A DNA stretch of 64,000 nt from Dickeya oryzae (GCF_009372235.1 NZ_SULL01000016.1:62001-126000), one strand, 5' to 3'; positions 7,798-16,944 are shown, counted from the first letter of the stretch. Numbers and translations: made by a program. The notes: generated from the letters alone by a model not told the origin.

Positions 7798-8454
7798 AAC
7801 ATTTCGCGTCACACTTCCCGCGCCTTCCTTCAAGGCTGGGCGTGGTTCGCTTTACGGTAGCTGAATAGTTTTCTTCATTTGAAAGATAAACAGTGAATAA
7901 CCCTTTAGAGTTATTTTACTTCCCGAGCCAATCAGGCGAAATAAACCAATAAATAATCACGGTGAAAAAGAAATACGGCGATAAATTACCATTAACATTA
8001 TCGTTAATGGCATGTTCAGTAATTGTTATTTTGTGCGATAATGGTAAATATTTATTTATTTTTGAAAGGGTGTTTTTATTCTTAAAAGTAAATTATTAAA
8101 CCTATTTAGTAATTAAAATAACAATGGTTTATTCCGTTTTTAATAATACTATTTTCCTCGTTGATCACTTCACTTGATTTTGATGGGACGAGAAAAGCAC
8201 CCTGTTCTTTATTGTTTTCTCGTCTTTTTTTTGCTGATGCTGTACCCGTTGTGTTTGTCAGGCCGCACTCGTCATGAACGTGGTGATGGCATGATGAAAA
8301 AACCGCTATCTGCATTTATTTGCGCTTTTGCATTTGTCTGGATTGTCAGATGGCGACATTAAGGGTGATGAAGAAATAAAATAACTCCTCCACTCATAAC
8401 ACGGGGCCTCCGGTAAACGTGGCTGATTTCGTTTTAATCTTGAGTGGTGTTAGT
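7798..8454 (+). other. AT-rich intergenic region before the DASS transporter
   Basis: This 657-base stretch has no convincing gene; the short frames in it lack ribosome sites and family resemblance. It is very AT-rich around 7880-8160. A perfect palindrome CCATTAAC-ATTATC-GTTAATGG lies at 7989-8010, and TTACCATT (7986) is echoed inverted by AATGGTAA (8040-8047). These could be binding sites for the DpiA-type regulator encoded downstream, which in E. coli prefers AT-rich DNA. No promoter could be assigned with confidence. Confidence 0.5.
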
Positions 8455-9867
8455 ATGTCTGCAAATAACAGCAGGTTAGTGAAGCTTTTTATTATCCTTG
8501 GTATAGCCATTATATTTTGGTTTATCCCCGTCCCTGAAGGTGTGAATCCCCCGGCGTGGCATCTGTTGGCAATATTTGTTGCTACCGTTGTCGGTTTGAT
8601 CCTTTCTCCCTATCCACTTGGCGCTATTGCCGTTTTTAGTATCACCGCCGTGTCGGCGCTCGGACTCCTGCCGGTCAAGGAGGTGTTGGTTGGGTTTAGT
8701 GACCCGACTATCTGGATGATTGCCTGTGCATTTTTCATTTCGCGCAGCTTCATCAAGACGGGTTTCGGCCGTCGTATCGGCTTTCTGTTCATCAGTAAAC
8801 TCGGTAACAGCAGCCTGGGGCTTGCGTACGGTCTGGTGTTCACCGACCTGCTATTTTCCCCGGCGATGCCGTCAACCTCTGCCCGTTGCGGCGGTATCAT
8901 CACCCCGCTGTTTCGTTCGATTGCTGAAGCCTACGGTTCGACGCCAGAGCAAGGGACGCAGCGTCGTATTGGTGCGTTTCTGGTACAGACCATTTTCCAG
9001 TGCAACACCATTACATCGGCGATGTTCATGACCTCAATGGCCGGTAACCCGCTTATCAGCAAACTGGCGACCCAGTTCGGTGTTCACCTGACCTGGACCG
9101 AATGGGCCACTGCCACGCTGGTACCGGGGCTGCTGTCGTTAATCGTCATCCCGCTGGTGCTCTACCGTTTCTACCCGCCGGAACTGAAGAAAACGCCGGA
9201 AATGCGCGAGCTTGCTAAAGTCCGCCTGCAGGAAATGGGGCCGATGAGCCGCAACGAATGGGTTGTGCTGTGTGTGTTCCTGGGACTGGTGGTGTTCTGG
9301 GTGCTGGGTGCGACCCTGAATATCGATGCGACCCTGACCGCGCTGGGCGGCTTGAGCGTGCTGTTGCTGACCCGAGCGTTAAGCTGGGAAGACGTCACCG
9401 GTGAGAAAGAAGCCTGGCATACCGTGGTGTGGTTCGCCGTCTTGATGATGCTGGCGACGCAGTTGAACAAGATGGGGTTGATAGCCTGGCTGGGCGGTAT
9501 CGCCAGTCACGCGGTTGTCGGCATGCACTGGCTGCCAATGCTGGGGCTGTTGTTGCTGGTGTACTACTACAGCCATTATTTCATGGCCAGCGCGGTCGCG
9601 CACATCAGCGCCATGTACGCCATTTTCGTGTCTATCGCTATTGCTGCCGGTGCGCCGCCGGTATTAACGGTGCTGGCGTTTGCCGCGTTCAGTAACCTGT
9701 TTATGGCGACCACGCATTATTCTGGCGGCCCGGCACCGATCATGTTCGGCTGTGGTTACCTGCCGTTGGGCACCTGGTGGAAAATCGGTTTTCTGGTTGG
9801 ACTGGTGGTGATTCCTATCTGGTTAGGTATCGGTAGCCTGTGGTGGAAAGTCTTGGGTATGTGGTAA
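8455..9867 (+). CDS. DASS-family di/tricarboxylate transporter (CitT/TtdT/SLC13-like)
   Basis: The 470-residue membrane protein has about 12-14 hydrophobic segments. It has the DASS pattern: SDPTIWMIACAFFISR in the first half, then MPSTSARCGGI (an SNT-like substrate loop) and THYSGGPAPIMFG near the C-terminus. Relatives in plants and E. coli (CitT, TtdT) exchange citrate, tartrate, malate or 2-oxoglutarate for succinate. I took ATG 8455 over the upstream GTG 8419 because the membrane domain starts soon after and GAGTGG precedes it, although that ribosome site is weak. The two-component genes follow 140 bases downstream beyond a terminator, so this gene is probably controlled by them. The exact substrate is not determinable. 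Confidence 0.88.
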   Translation: MSANNSRLVKLFIILGIAIIFWFIPVPEGVNPPAWHLLAIFVATVVGLILSPYPLGAIAVFSITAVSALGLLPVKEVLVGFSDPTIWMIACAFFISRSFIKTGFGRRIGFLFISKLGNSSLGLAYGLVFTDLLFSPAMPSTSARCGGIITPLFRSIAEAYGSTPEQGTQRRIGAFLVQTIFQCNTITSAMFMTSMAGNPLISKLATQFGVHLTWTEWATATLVPGLLSLIVIPLVLYRFYPPELKKTPEMRELAKVRLQEMGPMSRNEWVVLCVFLGLVVFWVLGATLNIDATLTALGGLSVLLLTRALSWEDVTGEKEAWHTVVWFAVLMMLATQLNKMGLIAWLGGIASHAVVGMHWLPMLGLLLLVYYYSHYFMASAVAHISAMYAIFVSIAIAAGAPPVLTVLAFAAFSNLFMATTHYSGGPAPIMFGCGYLPLGTWWKIGFLVGLVVIPIWLGIGSLWWKVLGMW

Positions 9868-9908
9868 CAAGCGTTAGGTATAGGGTATTGCCTGACGGTT
9901 TGTTTCAT

Positions 9909-9935
9909 CCGCCGCCTGTTAAGGGCGGCGGTTTT
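9909..9935 (+). terminator. Terminator after the DASS transporter
   Basis: CCGCCGCC (9909-9916) pairs perfectly with GGCGGCGG (9924-9931) over a seven-base loop, followed by TTTTG. It separates the transporter from the sensor kinase gene. Confidence 0.8.
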
Positions 9936-10009
9936 GTTATCAGCACGGGCAGAAAGGGCCTGAACAGGTTAAGATAACGGGATCGATGATGCGAATTCCG
10001 GAGCGAGAA

Positions 10010-11623
10010 ATGAGTAAAAAAAAGACGCCGCTGAAATTGGGTACCTCGGTCATCCTGATGGTGTCGGCGGTGATCGGCTCCGTCTTGCTGGTGGTGTATG
10101 CACTGCTGTTTTTTCGCATTACCGAACTCACTGAAGCACATCTCAAAGATAAGGCTTTTGCGGTTGCCCGCACCGTCGCCAATTCGCCGATCGTGGTGGA
10201 TGAACTCAAAGGCATCGGTGACCCGGCGCTGGTGCAGCGCTTTTCCGAGAATGTGAAAAGCCGCAACCATCTGTTGTTTGTGATTGTTACCGATATGGGG
10301 GGGATTCGTCATTCCCACCCGGAGCCGGAACAAATTGGTCGTCACTTTATCGGTGATGATCTCTATCCGGCGTTGCTGGGGCTGGAGAATACGGCGGTGA
10401 ACCGTGGGGTACTGGACCCGGCACTGCGTGTGTTTACGCCGGTGTTTGACGAAAATAACCACCAGCTTGGTGTCGTGGCCGTTGGGATTTCACTGTCCAG
10501 CGTGCAGTCGGTCATCAACGAAAATCGCTGGATTATCCCCTGGACTATTCTGTTTGGTGCGCTGGTCGGTCTGCTGGGTACCTATTTCCTGGTGAAAACC
10601 CTTAAACGCATCATGCTGGGTTTTGAGCCGTTCGAAATTTCCAACCTGTTCGAGCAACGTAACGCGATGCTCAAACAACTCAAGGAAGGGGTGATCGCGG
10701 TCGATACCGACCTGCGTGTCACTATCATCAATGACGAAGCCAAACGGCTCTTCAGCCAGCACGGCTCCGGCGAAACGCTGGCTATCGGCAGTACTATTAG
10801 CCGCTGGCCGGCGCTGATGAACCTGGAAAAGGTGCTGGCCTCTGGCGCGCCGCGCCAGGATGAGGAAATCAATTTCAACGGCAATTTGCTGCTCATCAAC
10901 ACCGTACCGGTGGTGGTGAAGGGCGATATTATCGGTGCGATTGCGACCTTCCGCGATAAAACGGAAGTCAGCCAGTTGCTGCAACGTCTGACCGGGATGT
11001 CCTATTACGCTGATGCCTTGCGTGCCCAGTCACATGAATTCATGAACAAGCTGCATGTGATTCTCGGCATGTTGCATCTGAAATATTACCCGCAGTTGGA
11101 AGAATATATTTTAAAAACCGCCAATAATTATCAGGCGGAAATCGGTTCGATTATTCGAAAAGTAAAATCACCGGTGATTGCCGGGTTCCTGTTGGGTAAA
11201 ATCAACCGGGCGCGGGATTTAGGTGTCACGCTATCCATCAGTGAAGATAGCCTGTTGCCGGATACCGACGATGCTCAGGCCACCAATGAATTGATTACCG
11301 TGCTGGGCAATCTGATCGAAAATGCGATGGACGCGTTATCTGGTCTGGATAATCGAGAAATCACCGTGACATTTCATCATCAGGATGGGCAGTTGCACTG
11401 CACGGTCAGCGATGATGGGCCGGGTATTGCGCCGGATATTCAGCAGCGCATTTATCAGGAAGGCTTTTCCACCAAAGGCTCCGGACGCGGTATCGGTTTG
11501 TATCTCACCCGACAGAGTCTTGAGAAAATCGGCGGGACTATCGATTTTGAATCCGAACCGGACGTTTACACCCAGTTTTTTGTGAATATCCCGTATCAAG
11601 CAAGGCAGTTTGACCATGATTAA
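10010..11623 (+). CDS. dpiB: CitA/DcuS/DpiB-type sensor histidine kinase
   Basis: The 537-residue sensor has a membrane segment near residues 12-37, a periplasmic PAS domain of about 135 residues, a second membrane segment near 170-195, a cytoplasmic PAS, and a kinase core. His342 in AQSHEFMNKLH is the phospho-acceptor; the ATP-binding boxes are NLIENAMDAL (N), DDGPGI (G1) and GRGIGL (G2). This family senses citrate or C4-dicarboxylates outside the cell. The ATG at 10010 has GGAG six bases upstream and is preferred to 9986. The partner regulator follows 12 bases after the stop. CitA, DpiB and DcuS cannot be told apart by eye, so the symbol is provisional. Confidence 0.85.
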   Translation: MSKKKTPLKLGTSVILMVSAVIGSVLLVVYALLFFRITELTEAHLKDKAFAVARTVANSPIVVDELKGIGDPALVQRFSENVKSRNHLLFVIVTDMGGIRHSHPEPEQIGRHFIGDDLYPALLGLENTAVNRGVLDPALRVFTPVFDENNHQLGVVAVGISLSSVQSVINENRWIIPWTILFGALVGLLGTYFLVKTLKRIMLGFEPFEISNLFEQRNAMLKQLKEGVIAVDTDLRVTIINDEAKRLFSQHGSGETLAIGSTISRWPALMNLEKVLASGAPRQDEEINFNGNLLLINTVPVVVKGDIIGAIATFRDKTEVSQLLQRLTGMSYYADALRAQSHEFMNKLHVILGMLHLKYYPQLEEYILKTANNYQAEIGSIIRKVKSPVIAGFLLGKINRARDLGVTLSISEDSLLPDTDDAQATNELITVLGNLIENAMDALSGLDNREITVTFHHQDGQLHCTVSDDGPGIAPDIQQRIYQEGFSTKGSGRGIGLYLTRQSLEKIGGTIDFESEPDVYTQFFVNIPYQARQFDHD

Positions 11624-11641
11624 GGCAATTTGACCATGATA
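11602..11641 (+). repeat. 20-bp tandem duplication at the dpiB-dpiA junction
   Basis: Bases 11602-11621 and 11622-11641 are two copies of AAGGCARTTTGACCATGATW differing at two positions. The unit contains the ribosome site AAGG and an ATG. The first copy encodes the last residues of the kinase, the second the start of the regulator, so the start region of the regulator is duplicated. Confidence 0.9.
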
Positions 11642-12358
11642 AATGTACTGATCGTCGATGACGACGCCATGGTGGCGGAGTTGAATAAGTGTTATCTGAA
11701 TCAGATTTCCGGGTTTAGCTGCTATGCGACAGTGCCGACGTTGCAGCAAGCGCGAAATCTGCTGATGCAGCCGGACTGCGAGATTGATCTGGTGCTGCTG
11801 GATATCTACATGCAGCAGGATAATGGTCTGGATTTGCTGCCCACCATCCGTGAATTTAGTGAACACACGGATGTCATCATTATTTCGTCAGCCAGTGATG
11901 TTTATACCATCAAAAAAGCGCTGCACTATGGCGTGGTGGATTACCTGATCAAACCGTTCCAGTTTGCGCGTTTCGAGCAGGCGCTGACGGCTTATCGGGA
12001 AGAAGCTAATCTGCTCAAGCACCGTGAGTTTGTAGCACAGTCAGATATCGATAACCTGATCCGTCGTACCAGCGGCACACCCGTGGTGGAACGCAAAAAA
12101 TTACCGAAGGGATTGACCAGCCTGACATTGCGCACCGTCTGTGAGTGGATTGAAGGTAATCAAGGGACAGAGTTCTCCACCGAGATGTTAGCCAATGCCA
12201 TCGGCATTTCGCGTGTATCCTGCCGTAAATATCTGATCTACCTGGCAGACACCGGTATTCTCGATACCAACATTCTCTACGGCTCCACCGGCCGCCCGGT
12301 TTATCTCTACCGACTGTTGCCGGAAAAGCAGGACGCCCTGCGTCAGTACTGCGAATAA
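11636..12358 (+). CDS. dpiA: CitB/DcuR/DpiA-type response regulator
   Basis: The 240-residue protein has a receiver domain with the acidic pocket VDDD (8-10), phospho-acceptor Asp56 in LVLLDIYM and Lys106 in YLIKPF. The C-terminal DNA-binding domain contains FSTEMLANAIGISRVSCRKYLIYL, the helix-turn-helix of the CitB/DcuR group. I chose ATG 11636 because MINVLIVDDD is the family start; a TTG at 11630 is possible. Phosphorylated DpiA activates citrate genes in E. coli. Here it sits between two carboxylate transporter genes, which are its likely targets. Its translation start lies in the second copy of a 20-bp duplication. Confidence 0.88.
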   Translation: MINVLIVDDDAMVAELNKCYLNQISGFSCYATVPTLQQARNLLMQPDCEIDLVLLDIYMQQDNGLDLLPTIREFSEHTDVIIISSASDVYTIKKALHYGVVDYLIKPFQFARFEQALTAYREEANLLKHREFVAQSDIDNLIRRTSGTPVVERKKLPKGLTSLTLRTVCEWIEGNQGTEFSTEMLANAIGISRVSCRKYLIYLADTGILDTNILYGSTGRPVYLYRLLPEKQDALRQYCE

Positions 12359-12367
12359 CTCAATAAA

Positions 12368-12410
12368 ATCCAATAAAAAAGCCACGGACGACGTGGCTTT
12401 TTTATTGGAT
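12368..12410 (+). terminator. Bidirectional terminator with a perfect 19-bp stem
   Basis: Bases 12368-12386 and 12392-12410 are exact reverse complements around a five-base loop, with six A before and six T after the GC-rich part. It can stop transcripts from both strands between the regulator and citS, which converge here. Confidence 0.92.
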
Positions 12411-12423
12411 GTATAAAACGAAA

Positions 12424-12446
12424 AAGGCCACGAAATCCGTGGCCTT
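12424..12446 (-). terminator. Terminator for citS
   Basis: AAGGCCACG (12424-12432) pairs with CGTGGCCTT (12438-12446). Read on the minus strand it is followed by a run of T, just downstream of the citS stop. It shares the core GCCACG/CGTGGC with the neighbouring terminator, so one may derive from the other. Confidence 0.85.
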
Positions 12447-12471
12447 GTCGTATGGCAATCAGTGGATTTGA

Positions 12472-13824
12472 TTACACCAGCCAGCCCAACAGCAGGGTTG
12501 CTGCGATCACGGTAGAAGCACCGCCGATACGGGTGGCGATTTGCGCGAACGGCATCAGTGACATACGGTTGGAGGCTGACAGGATGGCGACGTCGCCGGT
12601 ACCGCCCAGGCCACTGTGGCAACTGGTCACGATGGAGGCTTCAACCGGGTACATTTTCAGGTACGGCGCGATGAAGAAGCTAACCAGCGCCATTGAAAGC
12701 ACTACCGAGCCACACACCACCACGTAACCGACGGAGAAGACCGCGACCACGCTTTCCAGCGGTACGTACAGCATACCGAGACCGATCATCAGCGGCCACA
12801 CCAGTGAACTGGACACGAATTTATAGAAGCTGTTGGCACCCGTTTCCATGCTGGAGGGGATAATACGACCGTATTTGCACAATACCGCGATCAGGATCAT
12901 CAGTACCGGACCGGGAATGTGCAGCACTTTTTCAAACAACCCACCCACGATGAAGAAGGTACAAATCAGCAGCAGGCCGCCACCCATCAGGTGGAAATCC
13001 ACCGTCTTCGGTGTGTCTTTTATGGCAAATAACGCGTTATCCGCCTCGTTACGCACCAGGTTGCCATTACCGTTCAGGTCACTGCGCAATACACCGATAC
13101 GAGCCAGCACACCGGCGCAAATGATGGCGAAAATGTTGCCGACTACAGCGGCCGGGGCCAGTTGGGCAACATACACATCCGGTGCGTGACCAAGGATAGC
13201 GGAGTAGGCCAGTGACAGCGGCAGGATACCTTCACCGATACCGCCACCGATAATCGGCACGATGATGAAGAAGAAGGTGTGATAGAAGCTGTAGCCAAAC
13301 AGTTTACCCACCAGCAAACCGGTAATGACGGCTGTAGCGGTACCCACCACCAGCGGAATGAACATGCGGATCATCCCCTGAATCAGGATAACGCGGTTCA
13401 TACCCAGAATACTGCCAACAACCAGACTGGCGATAACAAAGTAAAGGAAATTGGCGTCTTTCATCAACAACTTGACGGTATCCAACGTGTTAGCGTTGAA
13501 CAGATGAAAATACACCAGAACTGACGGCACCATCAGGCAGAGAATAGCCGGGCCGCCGATTTCTTTCAGAACAGGAATACGCTGGCCGATATATGCCAAC
13601 AGGAAGCCCATGGTCATGATCACCGCGAATCCGCCGATCATATTCTTAGGCAAGTAGCTGGCATAAGACGCAATAAAAACAACAGCGGAAATGACCAGGA
13701 AGAGAATAAAAGGCACTGATCCGATGCGAGCTTTATTCAGGCTTTCCAGTAAGCCTGATGGTGCGGTGGTGGCGAGCGTGTTATCGCTCATGATTTCAGT
13801 TTCAATATTTTTCATTATATTCAC
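12472..13824 (-). CDS. citS: 2-hydroxycarboxylate transporter family (CitS-like Na+ symporter)
   Basis: The 450-residue membrane protein carries the two re-entrant loop signatures of the 2HCT family, GGGIGEGILPLS and GLGGTGDVAILSASNRM, plus a conserved Arg in QIATRIGG near the C-terminus. Family members CitS, MaeN, CimH and MleP import citrate, malate or lactate with Na+ or H+. The start at 13824 (MNIMKN) has AGGG five bases upstream. It is convergent with the two-component genes and likely regulated by them. No citrate lyase or oxaloacetate decarboxylase genes accompany it here, so an aerobic citrate or malate role is as likely as citrate fermentation; the symbol marks family, not proven substrate. 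Confidence 0.88.
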   Translation of the reverse strand: MNIMKNIETEIMSDNTLATTAPSGLLESLNKARIGSVPFILFLVISAVVFIASYASYLPKNMIGGFAVIMTMGFLLAYIGQRIPVLKEIGGPAILCLMVPSVLVYFHLFNANTLDTVKLLMKDANFLYFVIASLVVGSILGMNRVILIQGMIRMFIPLVVGTATAVITGLLVGKLFGYSFYHTFFFIIVPIIGGGIGEGILPLSLAYSAILGHAPDVYVAQLAPAAVVGNIFAIICAGVLARIGVLRSDLNGNGNLVRNEADNALFAIKDTPKTVDFHLMGGGLLLICTFFIVGGLFEKVLHIPGPVLMILIAVLCKYGRIIPSSMETGANSFYKFVSSSLVWPLMIGLGMLYVPLESVVAVFSVGYVVVCGSVVLSMALVSFFIAPYLKMYPVEASIVTSCHSGLGGTGDVAILSASNRMSLMPFAQIATRIGGASTVIAATLLLGWLV

Positions 13825-14301
13825 CCTGTTGTAGCGGCATTAGGACAGAGATAAGCAGTTTGCTCTGCAATACGTGGAAAACTCAGTCAGGGCGCAGAGC
13901 ACGTAGTCGTGTGCTGCACCATCCAAGACGGATGCGATGTTATTTTTATAATACTGTGGCAAGTAATTTAGCATGGAGAAATGTTAAAAATAATAGTTGT
14001 TCACTGCAAATATTAGGGAATTGTGAACCGCACAGCAATTCATTTTTAAGTAGCTTAATTAGCTATTTTGTAATTAAAATTAGTTCGTGAGTGCCGTGGG
14101 CGGGATATTTATATGGAAGGGTTGATTCAGTGTTATATAAAGTTAACACGCTAGCGATGGATGGAAAAATAATTTTTTAAAGTTATATAAATAAAGTATT
14201 CAATCCGCCTTTTCTCCAATCTCATGTGATATCTTTGCCTGACCTTGCCGTTATGTTGCTGCTGTTGTTCTGCTTATTGTTATGCCGCTTGTCGTTAATT
14301 G

Positions 14302-14329
14302 ATGGTGTGAAGCGAATGGTGTGAAGCGA
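14302..14329 (+). repeat. 14-bp exact tandem duplication
   Basis: ATGGTGTGAAGCGA occurs twice in direct succession at 14302-14315 and 14316-14329. It is probably a slippage product in non-coding DNA. Confidence 0.9.
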
Positions 14330-15164
14330 ATAGCGCAGGAGTTTTTAGCGCCTGTCTCTCCATACTCCTCCTGTGTGGTAACAAACGGTATTCGACCTTG
14401 CTCACGATATCTCAGCGTTGGGGCATTCTACACTGCACGATGATCTACACTGTGTTAGGCAGGCGAAGTAAAGGAAGCGATGACATGACGTGGCGATCAC
14501 CCGCCTCTACCATGTTCTGTCACCGTGTTCGGTGCTTTTGCCGCTGTGCGATAAAGTTTTTTTATAATGCGCAAATAGTTGGCTAACAATCGTCAGGGAT
14601 GATAGGAATACATCACCATCGAGGGGTTTTGTCAGTATTTTCACCTGACTTTAACCTTTTTAACACGCTTTATTGTGCAGTAATTCACCATTCGAGAGGG
14701 TTTTCCTATGAGTTATTGTGTGGTGATAATTATCGAATGATGGCTCTGGTGTGGTTTTCTCTGTTGGATTTTTGTTATTTTGTGGGTTTTGTCACCAACT
14801 CAGTGGCAAATTGAGCTAACTTTATACCTTGATGATTCCGTGGTTTCTGTTTGTAAATCCTAACAGGTTATATTGACGCGATTGTGATCTGTTGACACAT
14901 TGTGGGCGTCACAAGGAGGAGAACAGCAGCAGAGGACCAGGAATCATTACGGTTGAATCGACAGGGCTGGTGGGGTTTTTCCTGCTTGTCCCGCACTGTT
15001 GTCTCTCCCTGTTTACTATTACATTGGTCTTTGGACGCGCTCCTCAGGCTGAAATAGAAGAAAAGTACAGACCACCGCGATAAAAATCATCGCGATAACC
15101 TAAGTTGCGATAACCCTGTTGTAATCACAACAGTCGCGATGACAACAAACAGGTCTGGCTGACA

Positions 15165-15172
15165 CACAACAT
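15165..15172 (+). promoter_or_regulatory. Probable GcvB small-RNA target in the dppA leader
   Basis: CACAACAT within the CA-rich stretch 15161-15177 matches the consensus bound by the GU-rich R1 region of GcvB, which represses dppA in E. coli and Salmonella. It lies just upstream of the GGAG ribosome site (15180-15183), the right place to block initiation. The GcvB gene itself is not in the window. Confidence 0.65.
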
Positions 15173-15191
15173 CCACAATGGAGTTCATGTA

Positions 15192-16799
15192 ATGGCTAAA
15201 TCCCTGATGAAATCAAGGGTGCTGAAATTCGGCCTTGGTTTGCTGGCGCTGTCCGTTGCCGCCGGTGTACAGGCAAAAACCCTGGTATATTGCTCAGAAG
15301 GTTCTCCAGAAGGCTTTAACCCACAGCTGTTTACGTCTGGTACGACGTTTGATGCCAGCTCCATTCCTATCTATAACCGTCTGGTTGAGTTCAAGAACGG
15401 TACTACCGAAATCGAGCCGGGTCTGGCCGCAAAATGGGACATCAGCGCCGACGGTAAAACTTACACCTTCCACCTGCGTAAAGACGTGAAGTGGCAGGAC
15501 AGCAAAGATTTCAAACCGAGCCGTACGTTCAACGCGGACGACGTACTGTTCTCCTTCCAGCGTCAGTTGGATGCTAACCACCCGTACCACAAAGTCTCCG
15601 GCGGCAGCTACGAGTACTTTGAAGGCATGGGGATGAATGACCTGATCAGCAAAATCGAGAAAGTGGATGACTATACTGTCCGCTTCCAACTGAACCACGC
15701 TGAAGCACCGTTCCTGGCTGACCTGGCGATGGATTTTGCGTCCATTATGTCCGCTGAATACGGCGACAAGATGCTCAAAGCCGGTACGCCGGAGAAAATC
15801 GACCTGGATCCGATCGGTACCGGTCCGTTCCAGTTGGTGCAGTACCAGAAAGACTCCCGCATTCTCTACAAGCGTTTTGACAGCTTCTGGGGCACCAAGC
15901 CGGGTATCGACCGTCTGGTATTCTCCATTACGCCGGATGCCTCCGTGCGTTACGCCAAGCTGCAGAAAGACGAATGTCAGGTGATGCCGTACCCGAACCC
16001 AGCTGACCTTGCCAGCATGAAGCAGGACAAGAACATTGAACTGCTGCAGAAACCGGGTCTGAACGTCGGTTACCTGTCGTTCAACGTTGAGAAAAAGCCG
16101 CTGGATAACGTGAAAGTACGTCAGGCGCTGACGTATGCGGTGAACAAGCAGGCTATCATCGAAGCGGTATACCAGGGCGCGGGCCAGGCAGCGAAAAACC
16201 TGATTCCGCCGACCATGTGGGGCTATAACGACGACGTTAAAGACTACGCGTACGATCCGGCTAAAGCCAAAGCGCTGCTGAAAGAAGCGGGTCTGGAAAA
16301 CGGCTTTGAGATAGATCTGTGGGCGATGCCGGTACAGCGTCCGTACAACCCGAACGCTCGCCGTATGGCAGAGATGATTCAGGCTGACTGGGCGAAAGTC
16401 GGTGTGAAAGCCAAGATCGTTACCTACGAGTGGGGCGAGTACCTCAAACGTGCCAAAGCGGGCGAACACCAGACCGTGCTGATGGGCTGGACTGGTGACA
16501 ACGGGGATCCGGATAACTTCCTGGCGACGTTGTTTAGCTGCGATGCGGCGAAGAAAGGCTCTAACTACTCCAAGTGGTGTTACAAGCCGTTCGAAGACCT
16601 GATCCAGCCAGCTCGCGCGGTGTCCGATCAGGCCAAACGTATCGAACTGTACAAACAGGCTCAGGTTGTGATGCATGATCAGGCTCCGGCACTGATTGTG
16701 GCGCACTCCACCGTGTTTGAACCGATCCGTAAAAACGTGAAAGGCTACGTTATCGAGCCGCGCGGCGTACACAGCTTCAACCACGTATCAATAGACTAA
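15192..16799 (+). CDS. dppA: Periplasmic dipeptide-binding protein DppA
   Basis: The 535-residue product (E. coli: 535) has a signal peptide ending near VQA at residues 26-28 and then the mature start KTLVYCSEGSPEGFNPQ. The SBP_bac_5 fold continues to the end, including the two domains' conserved FNADDVLFSFQRQLD and GWTGDNGDPDNFL segments. DppA captures dipeptides and some haem for the DppBCDF permease and also serves dipeptide chemotaxis through Tap in E. coli. The start has GGAG eight bases upstream. It heads the operon and is separated from dppB by 207 bases with hairpins, which usually gives more binding protein than permease. A GcvB-like target lies in its leader. Confidence 0.97.
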   Translation: MAKSLMKSRVLKFGLGLLALSVAAGVQAKTLVYCSEGSPEGFNPQLFTSGTTFDASSIPIYNRLVEFKNGTTEIEPGLAAKWDISADGKTYTFHLRKDVKWQDSKDFKPSRTFNADDVLFSFQRQLDANHPYHKVSGGSYEYFEGMGMNDLISKIEKVDDYTVRFQLNHAEAPFLADLAMDFASIMSAEYGDKMLKAGTPEKIDLDPIGTGPFQLVQYQKDSRILYKRFDSFWGTKPGIDRLVFSITPDASVRYAKLQKDECQVMPYPNPADLASMKQDKNIELLQKPGLNVGYLSFNVEKKPLDNVKVRQALTYAVNKQAIIEAVYQGAGQAAKNLIPPTMWGYNDDVKDYAYDPAKAKALLKEAGLENGFEIDLWAMPVQRPYNPNARRMAEMIQADWAKVGVKAKIVTYEWGEYLKRAKAGEHQTVLMGWTGDNGDPDNFLATLFSCDAAKKGSNYSKWCYKPFEDLIQPARAVSDQAKRIELYKQAQVVMHDQAPALIVAHSTVFEPIRKNVKGYVIEPRGVHSFNHVSID

Positions 16800-16822
16800 T
16801 TATCTCATCACGTCACACTTAT

Positions 16823-16856
16823 GGGCGATGGCAGCGCTGTCGCCCCTGTTGTTTTT
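16823..16856 (+). terminator. Attenuator-like hairpin after dppA
   Basis: GGGCGA (16823-16828) pairs with TCGCCC (16840-16845), with a T-rich tail to 16856. It probably causes partial termination or protects the dppA message end, lowering expression of the membrane genes downstream. Confidence 0.65.
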
Positions 16857-16944
16857 GAAATGCGTGTTTCTGGAGACACGTGTTTCTGTAGGGAAACGGC
16901 AGGGTGCGCTCAACGCCCATTTTAACGCAGTGAGCAATGTCAGG

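Larger units (their letters stand above)
13825..15191. other. Long AT-rich intergenic region between citS and dppA
   Basis: About 1.37 kb with no gene I can support; frames at 13860, 14398, 14599 and 14892 lack family resemblance and good ribosome sites. The left part must contain the citS promoter, the right part the dppA promoter and leader. A 14-bp exact tandem repeat (ATGGTGTGAAGCGA) lies at 14302-14329. Repeats of CGCGATAA lie in the dppA leader. A small RNA or unannotated regulatory RNA could hide here; nothing in the bases proves one. Confidence 0.5.

Noticed and set aside
8174..8362. 62-codon frame before the DASS transporter
   Set aside because: Hydrophobic but without ribosome site; it ends in low-complexity AT-rich DNA and matches no family known to me.
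14874..14915. CRP site upstream of dppA
   Set aside because: TGTGA at about 14885 is followed by GACAC at the N6 position, and TGTGG...TCACA has the wrong spacing; neither is a convincing match.
14892..15083. 63-codon frame in the dppA leader region
   Set aside because: TTG start, no family resemblance, and it lies in the region expected to hold the dppA promoter and leader.
15294..16784. 496-codon antisense frame across dppA
   Set aside because: dppA is certain on the plus strand; the antisense frame is a by-product of its codon bias and has no ribosome site or recognisable motif.
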